20,049 nt of DNA from a virus: positions 1-20,049 of IMG/VR virus record IMGVR_UViG_3300031696_000089. The stretch is one strand, 5' to 3'. The position numbers were made by a program, and so were the translations under genes. Below the pieces are notes generated by a model. That model was not told the DNA's origin. It ran no database searches and worked only from the letters and a program-made list of their open reading frames with translations. Shown here in pieces: positions 12,782 through 19,664 of this stretch (within the stretch, counting starts at the first letter, position 1; the number at the start of each line of letters is the position of its first letter).

Positions 12782-13066
12782 ATGAATAAAAAAGATTTAG
12801 TCGCAAAAACATCCGAATTGATTTCTCAAATGGACAACGATCAAATTAATCAAATAATTACCGCTATTAACTCAAAGCGTAGTTCAAATCAACGGGCAAA
12901 AACCAAACAACTTAATGTTGGTGACGTTGTTAAGTTTAATCCTTCAAATGGTGGAGAGACAATAGTAGGAAGTATTCTTAAAGTTAATCAAAAAACTGTT
13001 TTACTTAAAACTACACTAGGCGAGAAATGGAAAGTTTCAGGCACCTTACTCAGCTTGGTTGATTAA
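12782..13066 (+). CDS. Small protein with an SH3/KOW-like C-terminal domain
   Basis: The 94-residue product has an N-terminal helical part (DLVAKTSELISQMDNDQINQ, then INSKRSSNQRAKTKQ) and a C-terminal barrel-like segment (about residues 44-94). There, VGDVVKFNP, IVGSILKVNQKTVLLKTTL and WKVSGTLLSLVD show the strand spacing of KOW/SH3-like domains that contact nucleic acid or protein. The linker is rich in K and R. It follows a near-consensus promoter, so strong early expression is likely. The precise role is unknown; RNA binding or interaction with host polymerase would be typical for such folds but is not shown here. Confidence 0.68.
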   Translation: MNKKDLVAKTSELISQMDNDQINQIITAINSKRSSNQRAKTKQLNVGDVVKFNPSNGGETIVGSILKVNQKTVLLKTTLGEKWKVSGTLLSLVD

Positions 13067-13072
13067 GATTAT

Positions 13073-13291
13073 ATGAAATTGCTTAAATATATTGGAGAGA
13101 TTGGGGGTATCGTCGGTGCTTTAATGGTAGCGACGAATACCCCTCTTTCTGCTTATGGGTACATTTTCTTCACCGCCAGCTCTGTCGCATGGACAATTGC
13201 TGCTTGGCGTATGAAGGAATGGTCTTTAATGAGAATGTCCCTCGCCTTTACCACAATTAACTTTATTGGTATTTACAACTGGTTTGTCTAA
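13073..13291 (+). CDS. Small membrane protein, possibly PnuC-like fragment family
   Basis: The 72-residue product has two or three hydrophobic helices (about residues 8-24, 27-45 and 54-71) with W, R and E residues between them (AAWRMKEWSLMRMS) and ends NFIGIYNWFV. The N-I-x-G-I-Y-x-W ending recalls the C-terminal part of PnuC-type nicotinamide riboside transporters and small uncharacterised membrane proteins of marine bacteria. The resemblance is loose and I would not name it. The start follows the preceding stop by 6 bp, with no clear ribosome site. The end overlaps the next start by TAATG. Confidence 0.65.
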   Translation: MKLLKYIGEIGGIVGALMVATNTPLSAYGYIFFTASSVAWTIAAWRMKEWSLMRMSLAFTTINFIGIYNWFV

Positions 13292-13785
13292 TGCATATGT
13301 CGATTATGGGTGGATCTAAAACTCAAAAAGAACTTATAACAAATGTATCTCATTGGGTTGCTAATGAAGTTCTTGGACCTCGTCTTTCGCGGGTGGTTGA
13401 TATTGATTACACAATCACACGAAGATTAGATGCTGATGGTTGGTGTATATGGGAAGATAGTACTTTTCGCCCTCGTGAATTTTCCATAGAACTTCGATCC
13501 GAACAATTATACCCTGAACTGATCCTTACTATTTGTCACGAGATGGTTCATGTTCGTCAAATGGCTCGAGGCGAGTTAAAAGAAAATGGTCTCAATAAAG
13601 GCGGTAAATATCACTATCAAACATGGAAAGGTATCAGGGTGAGAAAAAATATTGCCTATGCCAAACAACCATGGGAGACAGAGGCATATAAATTACAACA
13701 GCCTCTCTATGATAAATTCATTGATGAATGCGGGTTTGTATATACTAAATCAATGCAAGCAAGAGATGAAAGGATATGTAAATGA
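13291..13785 (+). CDS. SprT/WSS1-like zinc metallopeptidase-like protein
   Basis: The 164-residue product carries the zinc-metallopeptidase motif H83-E-M-V-H87 (ICHEMVHVRQMARGE). About 40 residues later comes P-W-E-T-E-A (127-132), where a downstream glutamate could be the third metal ligand, as in gluzincins. The upstream RPREFSIELRSEQLYPELILT segment is the expected strand and helix before the active site. SprT-like phage proteins are small proteases or metal-binding proteins. In cells the family (Spartan/WSS1) cleaves DNA-protein crosslinks, but no DNA-binding zinc ribbon is visible here. Start by TAATG coupling; a second ATG lies at 13297. Activity is likely from the intact motif. The target is unknown. 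Confidence 0.82.
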   Translation: MHMSIMGGSKTQKELITNVSHWVANEVLGPRLSRVVDIDYTITRRLDADGWCIWEDSTFRPREFSIELRSEQLYPELILTICHEMVHVRQMARGELKENGLNKGGKYHYQTWKGIRVRKNIAYAKQPWETEAYKLQQPLYDKFIDECGFVYTKSMQARDERICK

Positions 13786-13991
13786 ACCATGATGATACCA
13801 CAGATATGATTGGATCAGTAGTTCGAGATATTGCTGCCTGGGATCTGTTGCGTAATGGTGATTATCCCGACGAAGGTGCGATTGATGATTGGATCTATGA
13901 GTTTCAAATTGGTGGAACTAAAGAAGAGTATATGGCTATTTGTAAAGAGTATTGGGATGAATATCTAGGAACCGATCATACATTACATTAA
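13782..13991 (+). CDS. Small acidic protein, unknown function
   Basis: The 69-residue product is very acidic, with many D and E, and aromatic-rich. It is mostly helical: TTDMIGSVVRDIAAWDLLRNG, then AIDDWIYEFQIGGTKEEYMA and EYWDEYLG. It overlaps the metallopeptidase gene by ATGA, so the two are made together, and it ends just before a late promoter. Strong negative charge could mean a DNA-mimic or a partner protein for the protease, but nothing in the sequence decides this. Confidence 0.66.
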   Translation: MNHDDTTDMIGSVVRDIAAWDLLRNGDYPDEGAIDDWIYEFQIGGTKEEYMAICKEYWDEYLGTDHTLH

Positions 13992-13992
13992 T

Positions 13993-14000
13993 TATAAATA
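13993..14000 (+). promoter_or_regulatory. T4-type late promoter of the 14032-16504 operon
   Basis: A perfect TATAAATA lies directly after the stop of the previous gene and 31 bp before the ATG at 14032, with no -35 box. The expected start is near 14006. Its position at the switch from small accessory genes to head-related genes supports it. Confidence 0.72.
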
Positions 14001-14031
14001 TATGAAAGTAATAGCGAATTAGGGTAATTTT

Positions 14032-14718
14032 ATGAAAACATTTAGCGCATATTTAGAGGAAGCCAATAAAGGTTTTCAATACGAATTGGATCTTCATAAA
14101 ATATTAACAGGTCAAAATATATCTCCTCCAAATTTTAGCCCTGCTGGTGGTGGGCATGGACCAGACGGAATGTTCATGTATCGAGGTAAACCGTACAATT
14201 ATGAAATCAAGTTAGATCAAGCAGCAGATTATGGTCAAGTAGAATTGAGATATAAAGATGGTTCATGGGATTTCGGTGGAAAAAACGAAGAAGCAAAGAT
14301 ACTTTATACTTCACTTGGCGTATTAGATTTTGTTAACAAAAATTGGGGCGCTTCTGGTGCACCAAGAAAAGAAACAATTCCTACTAAAGAATTCACACAA
14401 GAAGATGTAAGCTATGACTATAGCAACTTTAAAGATGCTTTTATGAGTATACCCGCTTCCGCTTTATCATCCCATTATGCTAAAAAGGGAACTTACTATA
14501 TTCAAGTTGGTAAAGCTGGTTTTTATCATTTAGAAAAAGATGTTGCAAAAATAGGAACGCAAAAGTTTGATGCTACTCTTAAATTGAGAATTAGAATTAA
14601 AAGAAGAACATCAAAAAAATTAAACGGATATGGATTCTTAACAGCATTAAAGATTGATAAAAAAGCCAAAACATCTAAACACAATTTAGATAAAAGTTTG
14701 GAGTTTTTAAAAAAATAA
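14032..14718 (+). CDS. Predicted PD-(D/E)XK nuclease-like internal head protein
   Basis: The 228-residue product begins MKTFSAYLEE-A, which closely parallels the T4 internal-protein capsid-targeting sequence MKTYQEFIAE-A: same length, same LxE/IxE cut site before A11. After it come GFQYELDLHKIL (E18), G-P-D (43-45) and Y-E-I-K (57-60), then a glutamine-rich QAADYGQVEL. This order of E, PD and ExK matches the restriction-endonuclease-like core. The C-terminal third is basic. If the reading is right, the protein is packaged in the prohead, trimmed by the prohead protease and could enter the host with the DNA. It is the first gene of a late operon. A DNA-modification or host-DNA-degradation job is an inference. 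The family is not recognised. Confidence 0.66.
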   Translation: MKTFSAYLEEANKGFQYELDLHKILTGQNISPPNFSPAGGGHGPDGMFMYRGKPYNYEIKLDQAADYGQVELRYKDGSWDFGGKNEEAKILYTSLGVLDFVNKNWGASGAPRKETIPTKEFTQEDVSYDYSNFKDAFMSIPASALSSHYAKKGTYYIQVGKAGFYHLEKDVAKIGTQKFDATLKLRIRIKRRTSKKLNGYGFLTALKIDKKAKTSKHNLDKSLEFLKK

Positions 14719-15944
14719 TGCTTAATCTTAAATCATTCATAGTCGAAGAAAAGAATACGCACATGACTCACATTGAGGAGCTTATGTTCCTTGGTGGTGT
14801 TGATGGTACGCGCCAAGCGATTAACTTTCTTCGTGATCTTCGTGATATGCTCAAGGGCAATGCCACTTCTGCTGTTGATATTACAGTTAAGTGGGATGGG
14901 GCTCCAGCTATCTTTGCTGGTGTTGATCCTGCTGATGGAAAGTTTTTTGTGGCAAAAAAAGGTCTCTTCAACAAAGAACCTGCCATGTACAAAACGCCAG
15001 CAGATATTAAGAAAGCATTATCAGGTGAACTAGCTAAGAAGTTTACTATTGCACTTGCTGAGTTCTCCAAGCTCGGTATCAAAAAAGGTGTATATCAAGG
15101 TGATATGATGTTCACAAAGGGCGATGTGAAGATTGAAACTATTGATGGTCAAAAGTATTATACATTCCAGCCCAACACAATTGTCTATGCAGTTCCAGTC
15201 AGTACACCACTTGGTCGCCAGATTGCAAAAGCCAAGATTGGTGTTGTGTGGCATACGACATATACAGGTAGTACAATACAAAATATGTCTGCTGCATTTG
15301 GTAAGGGTATTGCTAGTAAGTTTAAAAAGACTGCTACTATATGGATGGATGATGCTACATATCGTGACATCTCTGGTAAGGCAACATTCAGCAAGGAGGA
15401 ATTATCTCAATTTGACACCATGCTTTCTGATGCTGGTAAGTTGTTTCAAAAGATGAATGGTGATGCTTTCCGTACAATTACTCAAGATGAAGAGTTACGT
15501 CAGAAAGTAATGACGTTTGTAAACACATATGTTCGTGGTAGCAAAGCATTCCCAGACAGTGATAAGATGGCTACTGGTCTTGTATTATACCTTAATGAGT
15601 GGTTTCAGAAAGAGATTGATAAGAAGAAAACTGAGAAAGCAAAAGATGCTTGGAAAGAACGTCGAAATATATTGGTGAATAAGGTTGCAATGAATAAAAG
15701 CCAGTTAGTTGCCATGTTTAGCTTAATGAAGATTCTTGTTGAATTGAAGGGCATGGTTATTAATCAGCTTGACAAAACGCAGGAAGTCGACACTCTTTTG
15801 AAAACAGCAAAGGGGTTCCAAGTTACAAAACAAGAAGGCTTTGTAGCAATTGATAAATTAAAAGGCGGGGCAGTTAAACTTGTTGATCGTCTTGAATTTA
15901 GTAGAGCTAACTTCTCGCCAGACATAATCAAAGGCTGGCAATAA
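14718..15944 (+). CDS. DUF6267-like phage protein with a KxDG nucleotidyltransferase-like motif
   Basis: The 408-residue product resembles a family common in T4-like marine phages (recalled as DUF6267) without settled function. The first ten residues, MLNLKSFIVE, again look like a capsid-targeting sequence ending in I-V-E. Residues 58-61 are K-W-D-G, followed by APAIFAG. This recalls motif I of covalent nucleotidyltransferases (DNA/RNA ligases, KxDG). VYQGDMMF (125-132) could stand for motif III. The EGxVxK motif IV is not evident, so ligase chemistry is uncertain. The C-terminal half (about 230-400) is helical and lysine-rich. It is coupled to the preceding gene by TAATG and belongs to the late operon. 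Confidence 0.7.
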   Translation: MLNLKSFIVEEKNTHMTHIEELMFLGGVDGTRQAINFLRDLRDMLKGNATSAVDITVKWDGAPAIFAGVDPADGKFFVAKKGLFNKEPAMYKTPADIKKALSGELAKKFTIALAEFSKLGIKKGVYQGDMMFTKGDVKIETIDGQKYYTFQPNTIVYAVPVSTPLGRQIAKAKIGVVWHTTYTGSTIQNMSAAFGKGIASKFKKTATIWMDDATYRDISGKATFSKEELSQFDTMLSDAGKLFQKMNGDAFRTITQDEELRQKVMTFVNTYVRGSKAFPDSDKMATGLVLYLNEWFQKEIDKKKTEKAKDAWKERRNILVNKVAMNKSQLVAMFSLMKILVELKGMVINQLDKTQEVDTLLKTAKGFQVTKQEGFVAIDKLKGGAVKLVDRLEFSRANFSPDIIKGWQ

Positions 15945-15947
15945 TAA

Positions 15948-16325
15948 TTGTCAGCAATACGTGGCAGATACACCCCCGCTAATCCTAGTAAGTACAGTGG
16001 TGACATAAACAAAATAACGTACCGCTCAATGTGGGAACGGAGATTTATGTTGTATTGTGACCGTTCTCCTAATATACTATCATGGAGTTCAGAGGAATTA
16101 CATATTCCATATATCTCTCCAAAGGACGATAAGTGGCACAACTATTACCCAGATTTCTTGGTAACTATTAAAGATACTGTCACTAGAACAGTGTTAGTTG
16201 AGATTAAACCGCACTACCAACGGAGTTATAGAGTTAACGAGGCTAAATGGAAATACGCAGAAGACTATTGTAAAATTAACAACTATGAGTTTAAAGTATT
16301 AACAGAGAAGGAGTTGTTCTATTGA
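15948..16325 (+). CDS. 4: Head completion protein, gp4-like nuclease fold
   Basis: The 125-residue product resembles T4 gp4, a small head-completion protein (about 150 residues) that T4 needs to make stable, DNA-filled heads. GRYTPANPSKYSGD and YRSMWERRFMLYCD are family hallmarks, as are SEELHIPYISP and NYYPDFLVTIKD. E30, the P68-D69-F70 segment and E85-I-K87 form a PD-(D/E)XK-type site, as in TnsA-like endonucleases. The start is TTG 15948, three bases after the previous stop; no ATG lies before the conserved region. Residue positions count from this TTG. The expected role is trimming DNA or blocking its loss at the portal during packaging. Confidence 0.87.
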   Translation: MSAIRGRYTPANPSKYSGDINKITYRSMWERRFMLYCDRSPNILSWSSEELHIPYISPKDDKWHNYYPDFLVTIKDTVTRTVLVEIKPHYQRSYRVNEAKWKYAEDYCKINNYEFKVLTEKELFY

Positions 16326-16504
16326 GGATCCGCAAGCGTAAACTTTTCCGTTGGGCTATTGATACAGCAGATGGAATTAACTTCTGGTTCCAAGATAAGT
16401 TTAACTTGAACCCAAAGAGAACAGTTATGGAACAAAAACAAAATCTAGTTTCAATGAAAGAGTTAGACGACACCATTGGAAAAGCACTAGGTATTGTTAA
16501 TTAA
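16322..16504 (+). CDS. Small basic protein with TTG start, unknown function
   Basis: The 60-residue product reads (M)RIRKRKLFRWAIDTADGINF and continues as a helix ending KELDDTIGKALGIVN. The TTG at 16322 overlaps the preceding stop codon, and AAGGAG at 16308-16313 is a good ribosome site 8 bp upstream, which argues for translation despite the weak start codon. The N terminus is very basic. It is the last gene before the late promoter at 16512. No family is recognised; a small structural or DNA-condensing head protein is possible. Confidence 0.6.
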   Translation: MRIRKRKLFRWAIDTADGINFWFQDKFNLNPKRTVMEQKQNLVSMKELDDTIGKALGIVN

Positions 16505-16511
16505 TTGTTAT

Positions 16512-16519
16512 TATAAATA
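16512..16519 (+). promoter_or_regulatory. T4-type late promoter of the 820-residue head protein gene
   Basis: A perfect TATAAATA sits in the 54 bp gap before the ATG at 16559. The longer context, GTTATTATAAATAATA (16507-16522), is nearly identical to the box at 19625. AAGGGAG just before the ATG is the ribosome site. Confidence 0.75.
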
Positions 16520-16558
16520 ATACTGAAATAACCACCGTTAAGCCCAAGGGAGACACGG

Positions 16559-19021
16559 ATGAGTAAAACAGTATTCACTTTTGGTCGTATGAATCCACCT
16601 ACGATTGGTCACCAAAAATTAGTTGATAAGGTCAAAGCCGAAGCTAAAAAGCAAGGAGCGATGCCGCATGTCTACCTATCCCATACACAAAATGCTAAAA
16701 AAGATCCTCTCGACTACAATACAAAAATTAGATTTGCTCGAAAAGCATTTGGACCAAGTGTTACTAAATCCGCATCTAAAACCATTATCCAAGTCCTCCA
16801 AGAACTTGAAAAAATGGGACACACAGAAGCCACACTCATCGTTGGATCAGACAGAGTAGGCGAATTCAAAACACTCCTCAATAAATATAACGGCAAAGAT
16901 TTTACTTTTAAAAAGTTAAGTGTAGTTTCTGCTGGGCAACGTGACCCTGATGCAGAGGGTACTGCTGGTATGTCGGCTACAAAGATTAGAGGGTTGGCAC
17001 AAGCGGGTGAGCTTGAAGAATTTGGTAAAGGTTTACCGTCAACCTTTAAAGCTAACGACACAAAAGCAATTTACAACAAGGTAAGAAAAGTCATGGGTAT
17101 CACAGAATCAGTAGAAATTGAAGACGAAGACTTTGAATTTACAGAACAAGAACTCGATGCGTTTATTGAAATGACGGATCTTGAAGGTCTTGACGAACAA
17201 ACAGATATCGACGAAGACTTCGAAACGCTGATTGAACAGATAGAACTTTCTGAACGTGCACCATTGACAGTGCAACAGAGATTAAAAATTGGTCGTCGTA
17301 TGAAACGACTTGCTCCAAAGATGCAGCGCAAAAAAGAAATTCAAAAGAAAAAAATGGCGGATAAACCTCGCCTTGAAAAACGATCTCGTAAAGCTGCTAT
17401 TAAACTTCTTCGTACAAGGTTTGCTGGTAAACAAGGTGCTAACTATGCATCTCTTTCTCCTGGAGCTAAGATTTCTGTTGACCGTATTATTCAAAAGAAA
17501 ATGAGTATGGTAAACACAATTAGTAAACGTATGTTGCCAAAAGTTCGTAAAGCTGAGATGGATCGATTGAAGGCTGCTCGTAGTAGTAAGAAAGTTGTTG
17601 GTACTGCAAACGAAGCATTTGAAGCATATCTTGAGGAAGCATGTTGGGATGGATATAAAAAAGTTGGTATGAAAAAGAAGGGTGAAAAAATAGTACCCGA
17701 CTGTGTACCAGAAGAAGTTATTTTTGAAGATGAGGATAAAGAAACTAACCAGAAGCTACTCTATATGCTCCGTCAAGCATTTACAGATGCTACAGAACGT
17801 CAGTTAGTTATTCGTGCATTGAAGGGCGGCCAGAAATCACTACAGAACCCGAAGCTACGTCCATTCATTCTCAAGTTACTTAATCGCTTGCTTGATGCTA
17901 CTCAATCCGACCCAACGATGTTTGTTAAGATGAAAGACCGTCTTCGTCGTATGGCTCAAGATGATTCTAAAAAAGAAACAGATGAGTCTCTAAAGGTTGT
18001 AGAGAGTTTTAAAACAAAGTCTGCTAAATCTGGGGTGCCTCTTGATATTATATTTGAGTGCTTCCTGCGTGAGGAAGACTCTTCTCGTGGATTTGATCGT
18101 GTAAACTCATTCATTGCTGGCGGTAAAGCGTGGGAGATTGATAAAGACCTTGCTTCAAAGGTAAGAGAAGAAGTTGAGCTTAATGAAACAAAGACACATT
18201 TTGTATATCAAAAAAATGTTGATAAAACAAAAACAATAGTGCATCGTGGTGATGAAAAATCTTCGAGAGAATGGATTAGTAAGAACTCAAAACACTATGA
18301 TCATGAAGGTAAAAACTTCGTGATATACAAAGGTAAGCCTGGAAATGTATCACTACGGGATGTCGTGGAAGTAAAGTCTCCTGTTGCTATTGGTAAGAAA
18401 CCTATCTTCGATCCTAAGAGTACAGAGTTCAGAAACGTATCTAAAAAACAAAAGAAACTTGATCAGACTTCTAATGAAGATGTTGATGCAGCTAAAGATA
18501 AAATTGCTCGTGAAAAAGAAGCTGATAAAGTAAAACATGACAGGATGATAGATCAAGCTCGTACAAGAGAAACACAAGCAAAGAACCGTTCGACCAATGA
18601 ATCATTAGACGATGTTTTTACCGCTTTTTTAGATGAAGAAGGTGGTGCTGGAGAGTTTGGAACATCTAAGTTAAAGAAAAAATATAGTAAAGATACACCC
18701 TACGCAGAAGAAACATATGATGGTAATGAGTTTGAAGAAGCGTATGGGATGATGTGGTTCAATGAAGATGAAGAACTCGACGAAGCAGAATATCAAGGTA
18801 ACAAAGTTACACTTGGTAAACCATCAGCTGGAGATGTCAAAAAGTTCAAAGTTTATGTTAAAAACGAAAAGGGAAATGTAGTTAAAGTTAATTTTGGTGA
18901 CCCCAATTCGACAATCAAAAAACATATACCTGCTCGACGTAAAAGTTTCCGAGCTAGACATAATTGTGATAATCCTGGACCAAGAACGAAAGCACGTTAC
19001 TGGTCTTGTAAAAATTGGTAA
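16559..19021 (+). CDS. 820-residue modular head-associated protein: nucleotidyltransferase domain plus repeated cleavage-site-like modules
   Basis: Residues 1-180 are a HIGH-superfamily nucleotidyltransferase of the NMNAT/cytidylyltransferase type. FTFGRMNPPTIGHQ carries T15-x-G17-H18 and GMSATKIRGLA (137-147) is the ISSTxxR-like motif. After an acidic stretch, residues 236-345 are a basic helical module (RLKIGRRMKRLAPKMQRKKE onward). Then CWDGYKKVGMKKKGEKIVPDC (362-382), GFDRVNSFIAGGKAW (511-525), GAGEFGTSKLKKKYSKDTPY (696-715) and a C-terminal KKFKVYVKNEKGNVVKVNFGD to RARHNCDNPG..RYWSCKNW block follow. I recall such modules scattered through head or prohead proteins of marine T4-like phages. 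AYLEE-A (356-361), FLREE (502-506) and FLDEE (690-694) match the prohead-protease LxE motif. The protein may be cut into several packaged parts. Confidence 0.72.
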   Translation: MSKTVFTFGRMNPPTIGHQKLVDKVKAEAKKQGAMPHVYLSHTQNAKKDPLDYNTKIRFARKAFGPSVTKSASKTIIQVLQELEKMGHTEATLIVGSDRVGEFKTLLNKYNGKDFTFKKLSVVSAGQRDPDAEGTAGMSATKIRGLAQAGELEEFGKGLPSTFKANDTKAIYNKVRKVMGITESVEIEDEDFEFTEQELDAFIEMTDLEGLDEQTDIDEDFETLIEQIELSERAPLTVQQRLKIGRRMKRLAPKMQRKKEIQKKKMADKPRLEKRSRKAAIKLLRTRFAGKQGANYASLSPGAKISVDRIIQKKMSMVNTISKRMLPKVRKAEMDRLKAARSSKKVVGTANEAFEAYLEEACWDGYKKVGMKKKGEKIVPDCVPEEVIFEDEDKETNQKLLYMLRQAFTDATERQLVIRALKGGQKSLQNPKLRPFILKLLNRLLDATQSDPTMFVKMKDRLRRMAQDDSKKETDESLKVVESFKTKSAKSGVPLDIIFECFLREEDSSRGFDRVNSFIAGGKAWEIDKDLASKVREEVELNETKTHFVYQKNVDKTKTIVHRGDEKSSREWISKNSKHYDHEGKNFVIYKGKPGNVSLRDVVEVKSPVAIGKKPIFDPKSTEFRNVSKKQKKLDQTSNEDVDAAKDKIAREKEADKVKHDRMIDQARTRETQAKNRSTNESLDDVFTAFLDEEGGAGEFGTSKLKKKYSKDTPYAEETYDGNEFEEAYGMMWFNEDEELDEAEYQGNKVTLGKPSAGDVKKFKVYVKNEKGNVVKVNFGDPNSTIKKHIPARRKSFRARHNCDNPGPRTKARYWSCKNW

Positions 19022-19027
19022 AAAAGT

Positions 19028-19468
19028 ATGTACGAATATAAATGTAATATAGTAAAAGTAATTGACGGTGACACAGTCGACGTGGATATCGACCTTGGAT
19101 TTGGTATGTGGATGCTAGACGAAAGAGTTCGTATTATGGGCATTGATACACCAGAAAGTCGAACTCGTGATCTAGTAGAAAAGAAGTTTGGACTTGCTGC
19201 AAAGAAACGTCTCAAAGAACTCTTAGGTAAATCAGCTGTTCTTGCTACCCAAGTCAATAAAAACGGGGAAGACATGAAGGGCAAGTTTGGTCGTATCCTT
19301 GGTGACTTCAATGTATATGACCCTGCAACAGATAGTTGGCGTAAATCAGGCGAAGTTTTAATCAGTGAAGGTCATGCTGTTGCATATCTTGGTCAGAACA
19401 AAGAAGATATTCAAGAAGCCCACATGGTCAATAGAAAAAGATTGCTAGATAATGGAGTTGTTGATTGA
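19028..19468 (+). CDS. Staphylococcal-nuclease-like (thermonuclease, SNase) protein
   Basis: The 146-residue protein is a single SNase domain with no signal peptide or membrane segment. The core motif VIDGDTVDVDIDLGF (residues 11-25) carries the metal-binding aspartate D15. RIMGIDTPESR holds R35, D40, T41 and E43 at the same numbers as the S. aureus enzyme, and KFGRILGDF supplies R89, the counterpart of R87. All catalytic residues are therefore present. The enzyme would degrade DNA or RNA in a calcium-dependent way, in the host cytoplasm if it is not exported. It lies in the late block next to other nuclease-like genes. A role in host DNA breakdown, RNA turnover or tidying of packaged ends is open. 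The ATG at 19028 follows the previous stop by 6 bp. Confidence 0.93.
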   Translation: MYEYKCNIVKVIDGDTVDVDIDLGFGMWMLDERVRIMGIDTPESRTRDLVEKKFGLAAKKRLKELLGKSAVLATQVNKNGEDMKGKFGRILGDFNVYDPATDSWRKSGEVLISEGHAVAYLGQNKEDIQEAHMVNRKRLLDNGVVD

Positions 19469-19620
19469 GTGAGATATTATCAAAAACATATTGTCAGAAT
19501 TGTGGTAGAAAAAGCCACTGTGGCATTCCACTTTATGAAGATTACCGCACTAAATATTATAAGTTGCTAGGCCAAATAGAGGTTTGTAAGCACTGTCGTT
19601 GTGGTAAATGTAGCAAATAG
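19465..19620 (+). CDS. Small cysteine-rich, zinc-ribbon-like protein with TTG start
   Basis: A 51-residue frame starts at TTG 19465, overlapping the nuclease stop, with GGAG at 19454-19457 spaced 7 bp away. The product has C-x2-C (YCQNCG), a further C seven residues on, then C-x2-C-x-C-x2-C near the C terminus (EVCKHCRCGKCSK). That is seven cysteines plus histidines, enough for one or two zinc sites. No alternative ATG exists before the cysteines. It fits the small Zn-finger proteins found in many T4-like genomes, but I cannot name it. Coupling to the nuclease suggests shared expression. Confidence 0.6.
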   Translation: MSEILSKTYCQNCGRKSHCGIPLYEDYRTKYYKLLGQIEVCKHCRCGKCSK

Positions 19621-19624
19621 TTAT

Positions 19625-19632
19625 TATAAATA
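19625..19632 (+). promoter_or_regulatory. T4-type late promoter of the gene at 19665
   Basis: A perfect TATAAATA within GTTATTATAAATAATA lies 33 bp before the ATG of the last gene. It lacks a -35. GAGGA at about 19652-19656 is the ribosome site downstream. Confidence 0.73.
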
Positions 19633-19664
19633 ATAGAAATTAAACCCATTAGAGGACAGTTAAA

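Noticed and set aside
13073-13291. Naming the small membrane protein PnuC
   Set aside because: Only the last few residues resemble PnuC, and the length is about a third of the transporter family.
813-18577. Many open frames on the minus strand, 60-125 codons long
   Set aside because: They lie opposite well-supported + strand genes, have no recognisable protein features and no ribosome sites, and follow the antisense codon bias of the real genes.
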